DNA of 61,644 nt from JARRJS01 sp037388885. GTDB lineage: Bacteria > Gemmatimonadota > Gemmatimonadetes > Longimicrobiales > RSA9. Under the pieces are notes generated by a model. The model was not told the DNA's origin. It did no database searches and saw nothing but the letters and a program-made list of their open reading frames with translations. A program made the translations under genes and the position numbers. Location: contig JARRJS010000033.1 of assembly GCA_037388885.1 (NCBI GenBank), forward strand, positions 1-61,644. Reading direction: 5' to 3'. Below, one piece after another: positions 9,100-17,783 of the stretch (position 1 is its first letter; every line of letters begins with the position of its first letter).

Positions 9100-9536
9100 A
9101 GAAGATCCTCCTGGTCGCGGCCGCGTTGTACCTGAGCGGCTGCTTCGCGTACGTTCCCGTTCCGCCAAACGCACCGCCGCCGAAAGGCACCGCCGTGCGC
9201 GTCCGCCTCGCCACGCCGGCGGATTATCGCCTCGCGCGGTACACGGCCAACGACGTCGTGGAGGTGGAAGGCGAGGTCATACGGGCCGAGCAGGACCGGC
9301 TGCTGCTATCCGCTTTCGGCATGCGTAGCGCCGCCGACTTCGAGTTCGTCGCAGAGGGCGAGACGGTCGCCATCCCCAACGACCAGCTCGCCAGCTTCGA
9401 GCGCAAGAAGGTCTCCGTGTTCCGCTCCGCCCTGCTCGTGGTGGCGGTCGCGGCCCTCGGCTCCCTGGTGAAGCTGGCGCTCGACACCGCCGGCGGCGGC
9501 GGCGAGGGCGGAGGTGGGGGCGGTACGGCGCAGTGA
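9096..9536 (+). CDS. small lipoprotein with a C-terminal membrane helix, unknown function
   Basis: The 146-residue product begins at ATG 9096, overlapping the previous stop (ATGA). It has lipobox LSGC (C16), a short proline-rich spacer and a small beta-rich domain with VVEVEGEVIRAEQDRLLLSA. A hydrophobic helix follows (about 111-126, LLVVAVAALGSLVKLAL), and the protein ends in a glycine-rich tail. It is the last gene of the 4006-9536 operon. A lipid anchor plus a second membrane helix at the other end is unusual. Function unknown. Confidence 0.78.
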   Translation: MKKILLVAAALYLSGCFAYVPVPPNAPPPKGTAVRVRLATPADYRLARYTANDVVEVEGEVIRAEQDRLLLSAFGMRSAADFEFVAEGETVAIPNDQLASFERKKVSVFRSALLVVAVAALGSLVKLALDTAGGGGEGGGGGGTAQ

Positions 9537-9794
9537 ACCGTCAGCGGTCCCATGAGCCGTCCCGCAAGCCCGGTTTGAACCTCCCCAGATTTTTCCAGAG
9601 GGCCCAGACGGATCGAGCCGCAGCCTGGCGCGAGACGAAGGCGGCCGCGGCGACGGGAGGTGCGGGCCGCCGGGGCGCTCATGAGCCGACGGCGGCAGGA
9701 TCCCGCGAGCGTCGTGCCCTCCGGGCGTCCGCCATGGCGGACGACCTGCTTTCGGCCCAATTTGAATAACTCACCCCCAGCCCCGGAGGAGCGC

Positions 9795-10964
9795 ATGCGT
9801 GCCAGAAGAATCGCCATTGTCGCAACACTGCTGACGGGCCTTGTCGCCGGCTGCGAGCAGGGCGGCCGGACGCAGGCTCCAGTCACCGGCTCATTCGTGG
9901 CCACGATCGGCGCGGGCGCCGCGCTGGACACGGTCGCGGTGGAGCACTACACGCTGACCGAAGACAGCCTCACGGGCGAGAGCGTGGCGGCCTATCCGCG
10001 GGCGGTCACGCGCACGTACGCGGCGGCGTTCGACCCGAACGGGAGGATCCAGCACATTCACATCGTCACGGTTCCGGCGGGCGGGAGCGGCGAGCCGGCC
10101 ATGACGGCGGACTTCACGTACGGGGCGGACAGCGTGACCGTGGATGCCAGGCGTGACACGCTGACCCGCCATTACACGGTGGCGGACAGCACGCGGCCGC
10201 TGCCGTTCTTCGAGGACCTGTTCGCGTTCTGGGAGCGATCGGTCGGCCAGGCCATGGCCAGCAATGCTGACAGCACGACGTTCGGATCTCTGGCCGGCCG
10301 GCAGGTGCTGCCCATCACGTTCAGGCGCACGAGCCCGACGACGGCCGATTTCGGATTCCCGGATTGGGGCACGATCCACGCCGAGCTGACGCCTGAGTAC
10401 CGGTTCACGGCCCTGGACATGACGGGCACGACCGACAAGTTCACGGTAAAGCGCGTGCCGGACGTGGACGTCAAGGCCATCGCCGCGGCGTGGGGCGCGC
10501 GCCCGCAGCCGGGCCAGTTGTCGCCGCGGGACACGGCGAGTGCCGACGTCGGTCCGGCCCACGTCGTCGTGGACTATGGCCGGCCGTCCATGCGCGGTCG
10601 CAAGGTGTTCGGCGGCATCGTGCCGTGGGGGCAGGTCTGGCGCACGGGCGCCAACGCGGCGACGCAGCTCATCACCGATCGCGATCTGGTCGTGGACACC
10701 ACGACGGTGCCGGCCGGTACGTACTCGCTCTTCAGCCTGCCCACCGAGAACGGCTGGACGCTGATCATCAACAAGCAGCATGGGCAGTGGGGTACGGAGT
10801 ACCACCCCGAGCAGGACTTCGTACGCCTGCCCCTGACCGTGACGCACCCGGCGCAGCCGGTGGAGCGGTTCACCATCAGCGTTGCGCAGACGGGCGCCAA
10901 CACCGGCGAGCTGGCCTTCGAGTGGGAGCAGACGAAGGGTACGGTGTCGTTCCGCGTGAAGTGA
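9795..10964 (+). CDS. DUF2911-domain lipoprotein
   Basis: The 389-residue product starts at ATG 9795 after CCGGAGGAG. The lipobox is VAGC (C20). Residues about 30-225 form a beta-rich N-terminal part. From about 235 the DUF2911 domain is recognisable by DYGRPSMRGRKVFGGIVPWGQVWRTGAN, VPAGTYSLF and WTLIINK. The domain is widespread in Bacteroidota and Gemmatimonadota, and its function is not known. A strong hairpin separates it from the convergent radical SAM gene. Confidence 0.92.
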   Translation: MRARRIAIVATLLTGLVAGCEQGGRTQAPVTGSFVATIGAGAALDTVAVEHYTLTEDSLTGESVAAYPRAVTRTYAAAFDPNGRIQHIHIVTVPAGGSGEPAMTADFTYGADSVTVDARRDTLTRHYTVADSTRPLPFFEDLFAFWERSVGQAMASNADSTTFGSLAGRQVLPITFRRTSPTTADFGFPDWGTIHAELTPEYRFTALDMTGTTDKFTVKRVPDVDVKAIAAAWGARPQPGQLSPRDTASADVGPAHVVVDYGRPSMRGRKVFGGIVPWGQVWRTGANAATQLITDRDLVVDTTTVPAGTYSLFSLPTENGWTLIINKQHGQWGTEYHPEQDFVRLPLTVTHPAQPVERFTISVAQTGANTGELAFEWEQTKGTVSFRVK

Positions 10965-10972
10965 GGACGCTC

Positions 10973-10997
10973 GGGGCCGGCGCACAGCGCCGGCCCC
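10973..10997. terminator. strong hairpin between convergent genes
   Basis: An exact 11-base stem (GGGGCCGGCGC and complement) closes an ACA loop. It lies 9 bases after the DUF2911 stop and 39 before the end of the radical SAM gene, and could end both transcripts. No U-tract follows on either strand. Confidence 0.6.
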
Positions 10998-11035
10998 TCG
11001 ACGATCGACGACCGACGATCGCCGTTTGTTCGCGG

Positions 11036-12550
11036 CTAGGGCAGGCTGCCGGGCGTTCCTTCCGGCATGACCTGCGATTGCCGACCTGCGAGCGGAAATC
11101 GGCGCACGGGGATCGGCGAGTGCCGGACGGGGGTCGGCGGCTGGCAGCCGACGACGGCTGAGCGGGGTGATCTTCCCACCCGGTAGCGCCCGAAGCCCAG
11201 CAGCACGGCTTCCAGCACGGGGCGGAGCCGGGCGACGCGCCGGGCGCGGATGACCAGGTTCCAGAACGGCTCCAGCTTCTTCCAGCCGCCGGCGTACGCC
11301 ACGTGGCGGGCGGCTTCCAGCAGCGACGTCTTCGTGGAGGCGCCCCGCAGGATCGAGCTCCAGCGGTAGAACTCGCGGTATGCCCACCAGTAGCCTTGCT
11401 CTAGCTGCGCTGCCGAAAGACGCGTGGGCCGGTACACCACGTGGCGGGTGTCGTAGAGGTCCCAGTCGGAGTGGAGCAGGCGGCCGTCGTGCGCCATCCG
11501 CTGGTAGAGCGCGGTGCCCGGGTAGGGCGTCAGGATGTGAAATGTGGCCGTTTCGATGCCGCGGCCGATGGCCCAATCCACCGTGCGCTGGAACACGGAC
11601 GAGTCGTCGTCGTCCATGCCGAACACGAAGCTGCCGTTCACCATCACGCCGTTGTCGTGGAGCCTGCGGATCGCCGCGGCGTAGTCGCGGTTCAGGTTGT
11701 GCCTTTTGCGCTGCGCCGCGAGGTTCTCGGGGCTGAGCGTCTCGAAGCCCACGAAAAGGCTGCGCAGGCCCGCGTCGCGCGCTTTCTCCAGCAGGCCCGG
11801 CCGCAACACGGAGGCGACCGTCGCCGCCGCCTGCCACACCCGACCCATGCCGCGCATCCCGTCGAACAGCGCCGTGGCGAACGGCACGTTGCCGAACAGG
11901 TGGTCGTCCAGGAAATACAGGTGGCGGCCCGGCAGGCGGTCGATCTCCGCCAGCGCCTCGTCCACCTTCTGGGTGTAAAAGCCCCTGCCGCCCTGGAAGA
12001 ACGCTGCCTTGTAGCAGAAGTCGCAGGCGTGCGGGCAGCCCCGCGACACCACGATGGAGTTCGGCACGAGGTAGAGGTGGCGGCGGATCAGATCGCGCCG
12101 GATGGGCGGCAGACGATCCAGCGTGCGCGTCGTCGAGCGGTACAGCGGGGCCGGGCGGCCCGCCCGATAGTCCGCCAGGAAGCGCGGCCACGTGTCCTCG
12201 CCCGGGCCCGTGAACACTGTGTCCGCGTGCCGCGCCGCTTCCTCCGGCAACGATGTGGCGTGCAATCCCCCCATCGCCACGTGCGCACCCTTCGCCCGAT
12301 AGTGATCCGCAATGACATACGACCGGCGGGCCGACGTGATGTACGTCTGGATCACCACCAGGTCCGGCTCGTCGTCCAGGTCCAGCGGCTCCACGTGCTC
12401 ATCCTGGAGCGTCACCTCGTCGTCCGGATCCAGGTAGGCCGCCAGCGTCGCCAGGCCCAGGGGCGGGAACAGGGAGTACTTGATGGGCCGAAAGAACGGG
12501 CTGGTGGCCTCGGTGAGGGCCGGCAGGATCAGCTTCACGCGCATGGGCAT
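11036..12550 (-). CDS. B12-binding-domain radical SAM protein
   Basis: The 504-residue product has an N-terminal cobalamin-binding-type domain (about 1-140, with PPLGLATLAAYL and GGLHATS) and a radical SAM core. Its cluster motif is CPHACDFC (C172, C176, C179), so it should cleave S-adenosylmethionine with a 4Fe-4S cluster. Relatives include BchE- and hopanoid-modifying enzymes; the substrate here cannot be assigned. The last 40 or so residues are arginine/proline-rich and encoded by a repetitive GATCGGCG/GTCGGCG stretch, and may be an added tail. The only neighbours are the divergent membrane protein/regulator pair. Confidence 0.9.
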   Translation of the reverse strand: MPMRVKLILPALTEATSPFFRPIKYSLFPPLGLATLAAYLDPDDEVTLQDEHVEPLDLDDEPDLVVIQTYITSARRSYVIADHYRAKGAHVAMGGLHATSLPEEAARHADTVFTGPGEDTWPRFLADYRAGRPAPLYRSTTRTLDRLPPIRRDLIRRHLYLVPNSIVVSRGCPHACDFCYKAAFFQGGRGFYTQKVDEALAEIDRLPGRHLYFLDDHLFGNVPFATALFDGMRGMGRVWQAAATVASVLRPGLLEKARDAGLRSLFVGFETLSPENLAAQRKRHNLNRDYAAAIRRLHDNGVMVNGSFVFGMDDDDSSVFQRTVDWAIGRGIETATFHILTPYPGTALYQRMAHDGRLLHSDWDLYDTRHVVYRPTRLSAAQLEQGYWWAYREFYRWSSILRGASTKTSLLEAARHVAYAGGWKKLEPFWNLVIRARRVARLRPVLEAVLLGFGRYRVGRSPRSAVVGCQPPTPVRHSPIPVRRFPLAGRQSQVMPEGTPGSLP

Positions 12551-12636
12551 CCCCTAACGGTTGGGGTTCGCGATGGACGACTTCACGCAGGTTGTCCGCG
12601 GCGGCTGCCCGTGTGGTTCGTGGGCGCGCTTTCATT

Positions 12637-12668
12637 CTGTTATCAAGTACTTTATATTACAAAGTTAG
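12637..12668. promoter_or_regulatory. AT-rich island with palindrome AAGTACTT, possible divergent promoter
   Basis: This is the most AT-rich stretch in the area. AAGTACTT (12645-12652) overlaps a minus-strand TATAAA (12656-12651) facing the radical SAM gene. A plus-strand TATATT (12653-12658) faces the membrane-protein gene. The -35 boxes are poor (TTGCGG with 15-base spacing on minus). The winged-helix protein at 13396 could bind here; this is inference. Confidence 0.4.
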
Positions 12669-12794
12669 CGGCCGCAAGGACTTTCGCGGCGTCCGCCAGC
12701 GTCCGGGTCACCAGCGGTTGCTGACATGGTGTTGTCGGGACTCTGCGTCGCAAAGCACTTGACGGTGGCACCGCGGCCCGGCAGCGTTCCGGAC

Positions 12795-13406
12795 ATGATG
12801 GGAACGGAACCGGAACACGAACGGGCCGCGCCGGTCGCGCTGCACGACCGGGCTCTGGACAACCTGCGCTACATCCGCGAGACGATGGAGCGGGCGGGGT
12901 CGTTCACGGCCGTGCCGGGCTGGGGCGGCGTGCTGATGGGCGCGACGGCAGTGGGTGTGGCTGCCGTCGCGGCGCGGCAGCCAACGACGGGACGCTGGCT
13001 GGCGGTGTGGCTGGTGGAGGCGGTGGTGGCGGTGGCCATTGCGCTGGCGGCCATGGCGACAAAGACACGGCGGGCGGGGACGCGGTTGTTCTCAGGCCTG
13101 GGCCGCAAGTTCGTCTTCAGCTTCCTGCCGCCGGTGTTGGCGGGCGCCGTGTTGACGGTGGCGCTCGCGGGGGCCGGCATGGCGGAGTTGCTGCCGGGCG
13201 TGTGGTTGCTCCTTTACGGCGTGGGGGTCGTGACGGCCGGTACGTACTCGGTACGAGCGGTGCCCATCATGGGTGCGTGCATGATGGTGGTGGGTGCGGC
13301 GGCGCTGTTCTCTCCGCCCGCGTGGGGGGATTGGTACATGGCGGCCGGTTTCGGCGGATTGGAGATGGGATTCGGCGTTTGGATTGCCAGGAGGCATGGT
13401 GGCTAG
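12795..13406 (+). CDS. predicted integral membrane protein, partner of a winged-helix regulator
   Basis: The 203-residue product has a soluble N-terminal helix (HDRALDNLRYIRETMERAGSF) followed by about five or six hydrophobic segments and ends in ARRHGG. It has no catalytic motif. I start it at the first of two ATGs (12795); no strong ribosome site is present, and an in-frame ATG at 12726 is possible but adds residues without a clear role. It overlaps the regulator gene by 11 bases. Such membrane protein/HTH pairs occur in several phyla and are usually unannotated. Confidence 0.75.
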   Translation: MMGTEPEHERAAPVALHDRALDNLRYIRETMERAGSFTAVPGWGGVLMGATAVGVAAVAARQPTTGRWLAVWLVEAVVAVAIALAAMATKTRRAGTRLFSGLGRKFVFSFLPPVLAGAVLTVALAGAGMAELLPGVWLLLYGVGVVTAGTYSVRAVPIMGACMMVVGAAALFSPPAWGDWYMAAGFGGLEMGFGVWIARRHGG

Positions 13407-13797
13407 GCGGAGTGAGGTGCGCAAAGAGGCTGACGGTTCGCGTGAAGCCGACGGGGCGCCGGCGAGGTTGAAGGGAGTGGCGGGTGGCGCGGGCACGAGC
13501 AGCCCCGTGGACCTGGATCGGTTGATCCACGGGCGCGTGCGGCTGGGTATCGTGAGTGCGCTGGCCGTGCACGACACCCTGAGCTTCAACGACCTGAAGG
13601 CGTCGCTCGACACGACGGACGGCAACCTGAGCGTGCACGCGCGCAAGCTCGAAGAGGCGGGCTATATCGAGTGCATGAAGTCGTTCGAAGGGCGCCTCCC
13701 GCGCACGGACTACCGCCTAACGGACGCGGGCCGGACGGCGCTGCGCCGCTACGTCGACCACATGGAATCCCTGCTACAAGCCCTGCGCGACAGCTGA
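13396..13797 (+). CDS. winged-helix transcriptional regulator (HTH_34/MarR-like)
   Basis: The 133-residue product starts at an ATG after AGGAGGC, inside the end of the membrane-protein gene. After a charged, glycine-rich N-terminal 35 residues, the winged helix runs from LDRLIHGRVRLGIVSALA through FNDLKASLDTTDGNLSVHARKLEEAGYI to a wing with RTDYRLTDAGRTALRRYV, the pattern of the HTH_34 group. It probably controls its own operon and perhaps the divergent radical SAM gene across the AT-rich island. The effector is unknown. Confidence 0.9.
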   Translation: MVARRSEVRKEADGSREADGAPARLKGVAGGAGTSSPVDLDRLIHGRVRLGIVSALAVHDTLSFNDLKASLDTTDGNLSVHARKLEEAGYIECMKSFEGRLPRTDYRLTDAGRTALRRYVDHMESLLQALRDS

Positions 13798-14211
13798 TTG
13801 GCCGGGCGCGGCGGGGCCCATGGCGGACGCCGCCGACCAACGGCTCGCGTGGCTCCAAGGGTACCCGGCCGCGAATGCTGCAGCCGGGTCCGCCCACTCG
13901 ATCCAAGGCCGGGTTCTGATGCAGTGATGACGTTCCTGGCCGTGATGTGGCGGCCGGGGGTCGTCGATCCCCTCCATGTGCGATTCCCCGATCCGGTTCC
14001 TCTCGTGAGCATGTCAACGGGGCGCTGAACGGCGCGTGGATGCCCTGCGCGGTTGGATGCCGAACGGCGCAGGCAGACCTCTTGCAGGCAATACGAGTGT
14101 CTTTGAGTACCTGGTTGTTTGCACGAGAATGCCACGGATGGCGATACACGGCGTAGCAGGCGGGAGTAGTCGCGCGGTCGTGGGGCGACCGCGATTGTCG
14201 GCGGCGAGATA
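13798..14211. other. 414-base intergenic region before the glycolipid-type cassette
   Basis: No supportable gene. It ends with a hairpin (14173-14193). No clear promoter was found, although one for the following three genes must lie here. Confidence 0.4.
14173..14193 (+). promoter_or_regulatory. hairpin or operator ahead of the acyltransferase gene
   Basis: Exact 8-base arms CGCGGTCG / CGACCGCG with loop TGGGG end 18 bases before the ATG at 14212. It could be an RNA hairpin near the ribosome site or a protein-binding site. Confidence 0.35.
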
Positions 14212-15489
14212 ATGCGAGGCCAAGGGGCGAGTCCGGGCGCGCGCATCATCGTGGGGCTGGTGCGTGGGTGGATTCGGGCGCAGTTCCACGTCGAGGTGCA
14301 CGGCCTCGAGCACTTCACGGGTTCGCCTTCCACGCTGGTCGTGTCCAACCATCGACGGGATGCGGACGGCCCCATCATCGGCACGGGCCTCCTGCGGTGG
14401 ATGGACGACATGGACACAGGCGCAGCGCCATGGTTCGTCGCGCGGGAGGATCTGTTCCGCCGCGGCTTCCTCCGCCACTACCTGACCGACTGGCCCTCCC
14501 CTGTGCGTGCATTGCTCGGTGGGCTGAGCCTTCGGCCGGTCCTGCAGATGCTCCACCTGTGTCCGATCCGCCGGATCCGGGAACGTACGCTTGGCGAGGT
14601 GTTGGAGGACATCCCGACGGTTCTGGGCGACCTGTCGCTGGCGGAGGTGCTGCGTCCTTGCGTCCTGGCCCGCTTCAGGCGGCAGACGCCATCCGGGTCG
14701 CGTCTTCAGCGGGTGAGCGACGCGCTACAACCGCGCTACCGATCGTTGCTGCGCCAGCAGTACGGGTTGATGAAGCTCACACGGGCCTGTTTCCGCAGGT
14801 TGAGGCCTCACGAGGAGGCTGTCATCGGGAGGCAGCTGAATCGATTCGTCGACCTGCTGGAAGAAGGCGCCGTCATGCTGCTGGAGCCCGAGGGCGCCAT
14901 CTCGGTGGACGGCAGCCTGGGCCGACTGCGCCTGGGGCTACACATCCTGCTGAACCGTCCGCGCGTGCCAGTGCGCGTGCTTCCGGTCGGCATCGTCTAC
15001 GACTTCATGACCCGCGAGCGGCCGTGGGTGTTCGTGCATATCGGCCGTGAGATCCCGGATCTCGGGGGTCTCTCCAGGCGGGAGACGTCGGCGCGCGTGA
15101 CGGACGCCATGCTGTCCTGCTCCACGATGACGACGAGCCTGCTGGCGAGTCGCTGGCTGCTGACCGTGCGTGCGTGCGGCGGCGGCTATGTGACGCGCGA
15201 CGATCTGGAGGCACGCGTGCGTCTGACGGCGGAGCGTTGCGTCGCCCGCGGGCTGCATGTGGATTCGCGGCTGCTGAATGGCAAGCAGCGTAGCCGGCGC
15301 ATCGCGGACTACCTGGGCTACTGCAGCGACCACGGCATGATCACGCCATCGGGTCGGCGGTACCTCGTGGCGAAGCACGGGGGACCGACATGCCCGGACG
15401 GGACGCAGCCGGACGGGGCGCTGGACTATGTTCACAACCAGCTCAGGTCCCTCGGCCTGCTCTGGTCGGACCTGGCGGGCGACCTATGA
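14212..15489 (+). CDS. PlsC-like acyltransferase, first gene of a three-gene cassette
   Basis: The 425-residue product has the glycerolipid-acyltransferase HX4D motif in VSNHRRDADG (about residues 45-50). A second block, LEPEGAIS (about 224), stands in for the usual FPEGTRS. Between them lies an expanded, arginine-rich region, so it is longer than ordinary 1-acylglycerol-3-phosphate acyltransferases (about 240 residues). The C-terminal third (KQRSRRIADYLGYC...) has no match I know. Its stop overlaps the next start (ATGA). It probably acylates a membrane glycolipid or its precursor; substrate unknown. Confidence 0.82.
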   Translation: MRGQGASPGARIIVGLVRGWIRAQFHVEVHGLEHFTGSPSTLVVSNHRRDADGPIIGTGLLRWMDDMDTGAAPWFVAREDLFRRGFLRHYLTDWPSPVRALLGGLSLRPVLQMLHLCPIRRIRERTLGEVLEDIPTVLGDLSLAEVLRPCVLARFRRQTPSGSRLQRVSDALQPRYRSLLRQQYGLMKLTRACFRRLRPHEEAVIGRQLNRFVDLLEEGAVMLLEPEGAISVDGSLGRLRLGLHILLNRPRVPVRVLPVGIVYDFMTRERPWVFVHIGREIPDLGGLSRRETSARVTDAMLSCSTMTTSLLASRWLLTVRACGGGYVTRDDLEARVRLTAERCVARGLHVDSRLLNGKQRSRRIADYLGYCSDHGMITPSGRRYLVAKHGGPTCPDGTQPDGALDYVHNQLRSLGLLWSDLAGDL

Positions 15490-16499
15490 GCGGGCGCAGC
15501 CGACGGGGGTGGCGGCTGCTGCTGCGACCCGGGATCCTTCTCCCGCTGCTCCTGAGCGCCGCTCTTCTGGCCTTCGCCTTCAGCATCTCGAACCTGCCGC
15601 AGGTCATCGACCGGGTCGGCGAGATCTCGTTCACCACCATCGCCCTGGGCTTCGGTCTGGCGGTCGCCTACCTGGTCCTGAAGTGCATCGAATTCAACCT
15701 GCTGCTCACCCGGCTCGGCATCCGGCTCAGCTGGCGCCGCGTTATCTTCGCGTACGCCGTCGCCGAGATGACCATCGCGATCCCTGCCGGCGTGTACGTG
15801 CAGAACTACATCCTGGGCCGCATGCGCAGCGCCGGTTTCGCCCGGTCGTCGGCAGCCACCACCGTCGGGCTGATCATCGAGCTCGTCGTGGTTCTTCTGA
15901 TGCTCGCTTTGCTGGGCGTGCCGACGTGGACCTGGGTCCGGCCGACGGCTCTCGCGGTGCTCGGCGGGTTGGTTCTGTTTCTGGGGATACTGCTGACGAC
16001 CGATATCCTGCCGGGACGACTCGTGCCGTGGCTGCGGCGCATCGGGCTCGAGTCGCTGCCGCGCGCGCTCGCGGACATGACGAAGGGGCTGCGCCAGCTC
16101 GCCACGCCGCGCACCGTGATCCCGGCGATGCTGCTGGCCGCCGTGTACCTGAGCGCTCTGGCCGCCGCGTTCATGGTCATCGGGCGTGGCACCGGCGCCC
16201 CGCGGTTCAGCTACACGGAGGCGGTCACGGTGTACGCGTTCTCGCTGGCAGTGACGCTGCTGATGGCAGGCATTCTGACGCAGCTGGGCGTGATCGAGGT
16301 GGCGGGGCTGGGGGCCGCGATGACGTTCGGCTACGGCCCCAGTGCTGCCCTGGCCATGATGATCGGATTCCGCGTCGTCTGGCTGGGCTCCATCTGGCTG
16401 GCCAGCGGGCCGACGGCCTGGCTGCTGCGCGATGTCCTGCATGACACGGAACCCGCCGACGGCGAGCAGGTCGACCCGGCCATGAGGAGCTCGGCATGA
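15486..16499 (+). CDS. flippase-like integral membrane protein (LPG-synthase transmembrane family)
   Basis: The 337-residue product has about eight hydrophobic segments spread over its whole length. Family features are an early LPQVIDRVGEISF, a conserved AEMTIAIPAGVYVQNYILGRMRS region and a C-terminal TQLGVIEVAGLGAAMTFGYG. This is the UPF0104/lysylphosphatidylglycerol-synthase membrane domain without the synthase domain. It overlaps the acyltransferase stop and the glycosyltransferase start by four bases each. In this setting it may move a lipid-linked sugar or lipid across the inner membrane; that is inferred. Confidence 0.85.
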   Translation: MSGRSRRGWRLLLRPGILLPLLLSAALLAFAFSISNLPQVIDRVGEISFTTIALGFGLAVAYLVLKCIEFNLLLTRLGIRLSWRRVIFAYAVAEMTIAIPAGVYVQNYILGRMRSAGFARSSAATTVGLIIELVVVLLMLALLGVPTWTWVRPTALAVLGGLVLFLGILLTTDILPGRLVPWLRRIGLESLPRALADMTKGLRQLATPRTVIPAMLLAAVYLSALAAAFMVIGRGTGAPRFSYTEAVTVYAFSLAVTLLMAGILTQLGVIEVAGLGAAMTFGYGPSAALAMMIGFRVVWLGSIWLASGPTAWLLRDVLHDTEPADGEQVDPAMRSSA

Positions 16500-17641
16500 G
16501 GACGAACGGGCTCAGGGTCCTGTTCGCGGTTCACGACTGGGGGCTCGGCCATGCGACACGTGACCTGGTCCTGATCCGGGCCTTGCTGGCCGAGGGCCAC
16601 CGGGTGACGGTGCTCTCCCACGGGCGCGCCCTGCGGTTGCTCGAAGGCGAGCTGGACTCCCGCTGCGAATTCGTCGCATTGCGTGACATCCCCAAGCCGC
16701 TCAGCCGGCGTCCGTTCTGGTTCTATGTCCGGATGAGCCTGGCGCTGCCGAGTGTGTTCTACACCTTCCACCGCGAACGACGCCTGGTCCGGCAGCTGCA
16801 CGACGCGCAGCCGCTGGACTGCATCGTGTCCGACAGCCGCTTCGGCGTCTGGCTGTCCGATGTGCCGAGCCTCCAGCTGTTCCACTCCCTGCGCCAGATC
16901 ATCCCCGGCAGGCCCCGGGGCCTGGAAAAGCTCGTGGAGTGCGCCCAGCGGCGCATGCTGGGCGGAGCGGACCGCATCCTCATCCCGGACGCGTCCCACG
17001 ACGGCCTGGCGGGCGACCTCTCCCACGACCCGCACTGCGACTGGGGCGGCCGGCTGGAATACATCGGCCCGCTGGCCAGCATCCGCCGGCGTGACGTGGA
17101 CCAGGACATCGACTTCTTCATCAGCGTTTCGGGTGCGGAGCCGCAGCGCACCATCTTCGAACGCCTCGTGCTCGAGCAGGCGCACGATCTGCCCGGCCGC
17201 GTCGTCGTGGCGCTCGGGCGGCCGGACGGTGCCCCGGTCATCCGCGAAGACGGCCGCATCACGGTTCACAGCTACCTGAACCGGGAGCGGCAGGAGGACA
17301 TAATGAATCGCGCCGCGCTGGTGGTGACGCGGTCCGGGTACAGCACGTTGATGGAGCTGGCGGAGCTGGGCCGGAAAGCGCTGCTCGTGCCCACGCCCGG
17401 ACAGAGCGAGCAGGAGTACCTCGCCCGCTACCACGAAGCACGCGGACATCTCCACGCAGTCCGGCAGGCAGAGCTGAACCTGGCCCGGGACGTCCGCATC
17501 GCCGCCGGCTATGCGGGGCTGCCGCCTCTGCCGTCCGCGCAGGAATCCGTGCAGCGCTTCATGGATGTGCTGGCGCGCGCGACCGGGGCCGTCAGCCAGG
17601 CCTTATCAAGGCGGCGCGCCGCGTCCGGCCGCCGGGCCTGA
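16496..17641 (+). CDS. MurG-like glycosyltransferase (GT-B fold)
   Basis: The 381-residue product opens with HDWGLGHATRDLVLIRALL, the GxGH acceptor-side motif of MurG-like enzymes. It carries a C-terminal nucleotide-sugar donor motif TRSGYSTLMELAELGRKALL followed by PTPGQSEQEYLA. No membrane helix is present, so it should act on the cytoplasmic face of the membrane. It resembles the archaeal/bacterial 'glycosyltransferase family protein' group rather than true MurG. The start overlaps the flippase stop (ATGA). Sugar and acceptor are unknown. Confidence 0.88.
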   Translation: MRTNGLRVLFAVHDWGLGHATRDLVLIRALLAEGHRVTVLSHGRALRLLEGELDSRCEFVALRDIPKPLSRRPFWFYVRMSLALPSVFYTFHRERRLVRQLHDAQPLDCIVSDSRFGVWLSDVPSLQLFHSLRQIIPGRPRGLEKLVECAQRRMLGGADRILIPDASHDGLAGDLSHDPHCDWGGRLEYIGPLASIRRRDVDQDIDFFISVSGAEPQRTIFERLVLEQAHDLPGRVVVALGRPDGAPVIREDGRITVHSYLNRERQEDIMNRAALVVTRSGYSTLMELAELGRKALLVPTPGQSEQEYLARYHEARGHLHAVRQAELNLARDVRIAAGYAGLPPLPSAQESVQRFMDVLARATGAVSQALSRRRAASGRRA

Positions 17642-17742
17642 GCCAGCGCCATGCCGCGTCACGCCGACACGTCCTGCCGCGCCGCGTGCAACCGGCAACC
17701 CGCCGGGGCGCGGATCCGGACACCCGTGTGCAGCCGCGACCG

Positions 17743-17773
17743 GCTCCCTGCCGGCGCGGCGCCGGCCGGGAGC
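17743..17773. terminator. long hairpin between convergent genes
   Basis: Stem GCTCCC-T-GCCGGCGC pairs with GCGCCGGC-C-GGGAGC around a G, with one T/C mismatch. It lies between the glycosyltransferase stop and the end of the minus-strand lipoprotein gene. No U-tract, so intrinsic termination is likely but unproven. Confidence 0.55.
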
Positions 17774-17783
17774 GAATCGTTCG

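Noticed and set aside
9891..12191. 766-codon minus-strand open frame across the DUF2911 and radical SAM genes
   Set aside because: It overlaps two clear genes in another frame, crosses the strong hairpin at 10973 and has no recognisable domain.
12759..12790. TTGACG as a -35 box for the membrane-protein gene
   Set aside because: No acceptable -10 box 15-19 bases downstream (CAGCGT at 17).
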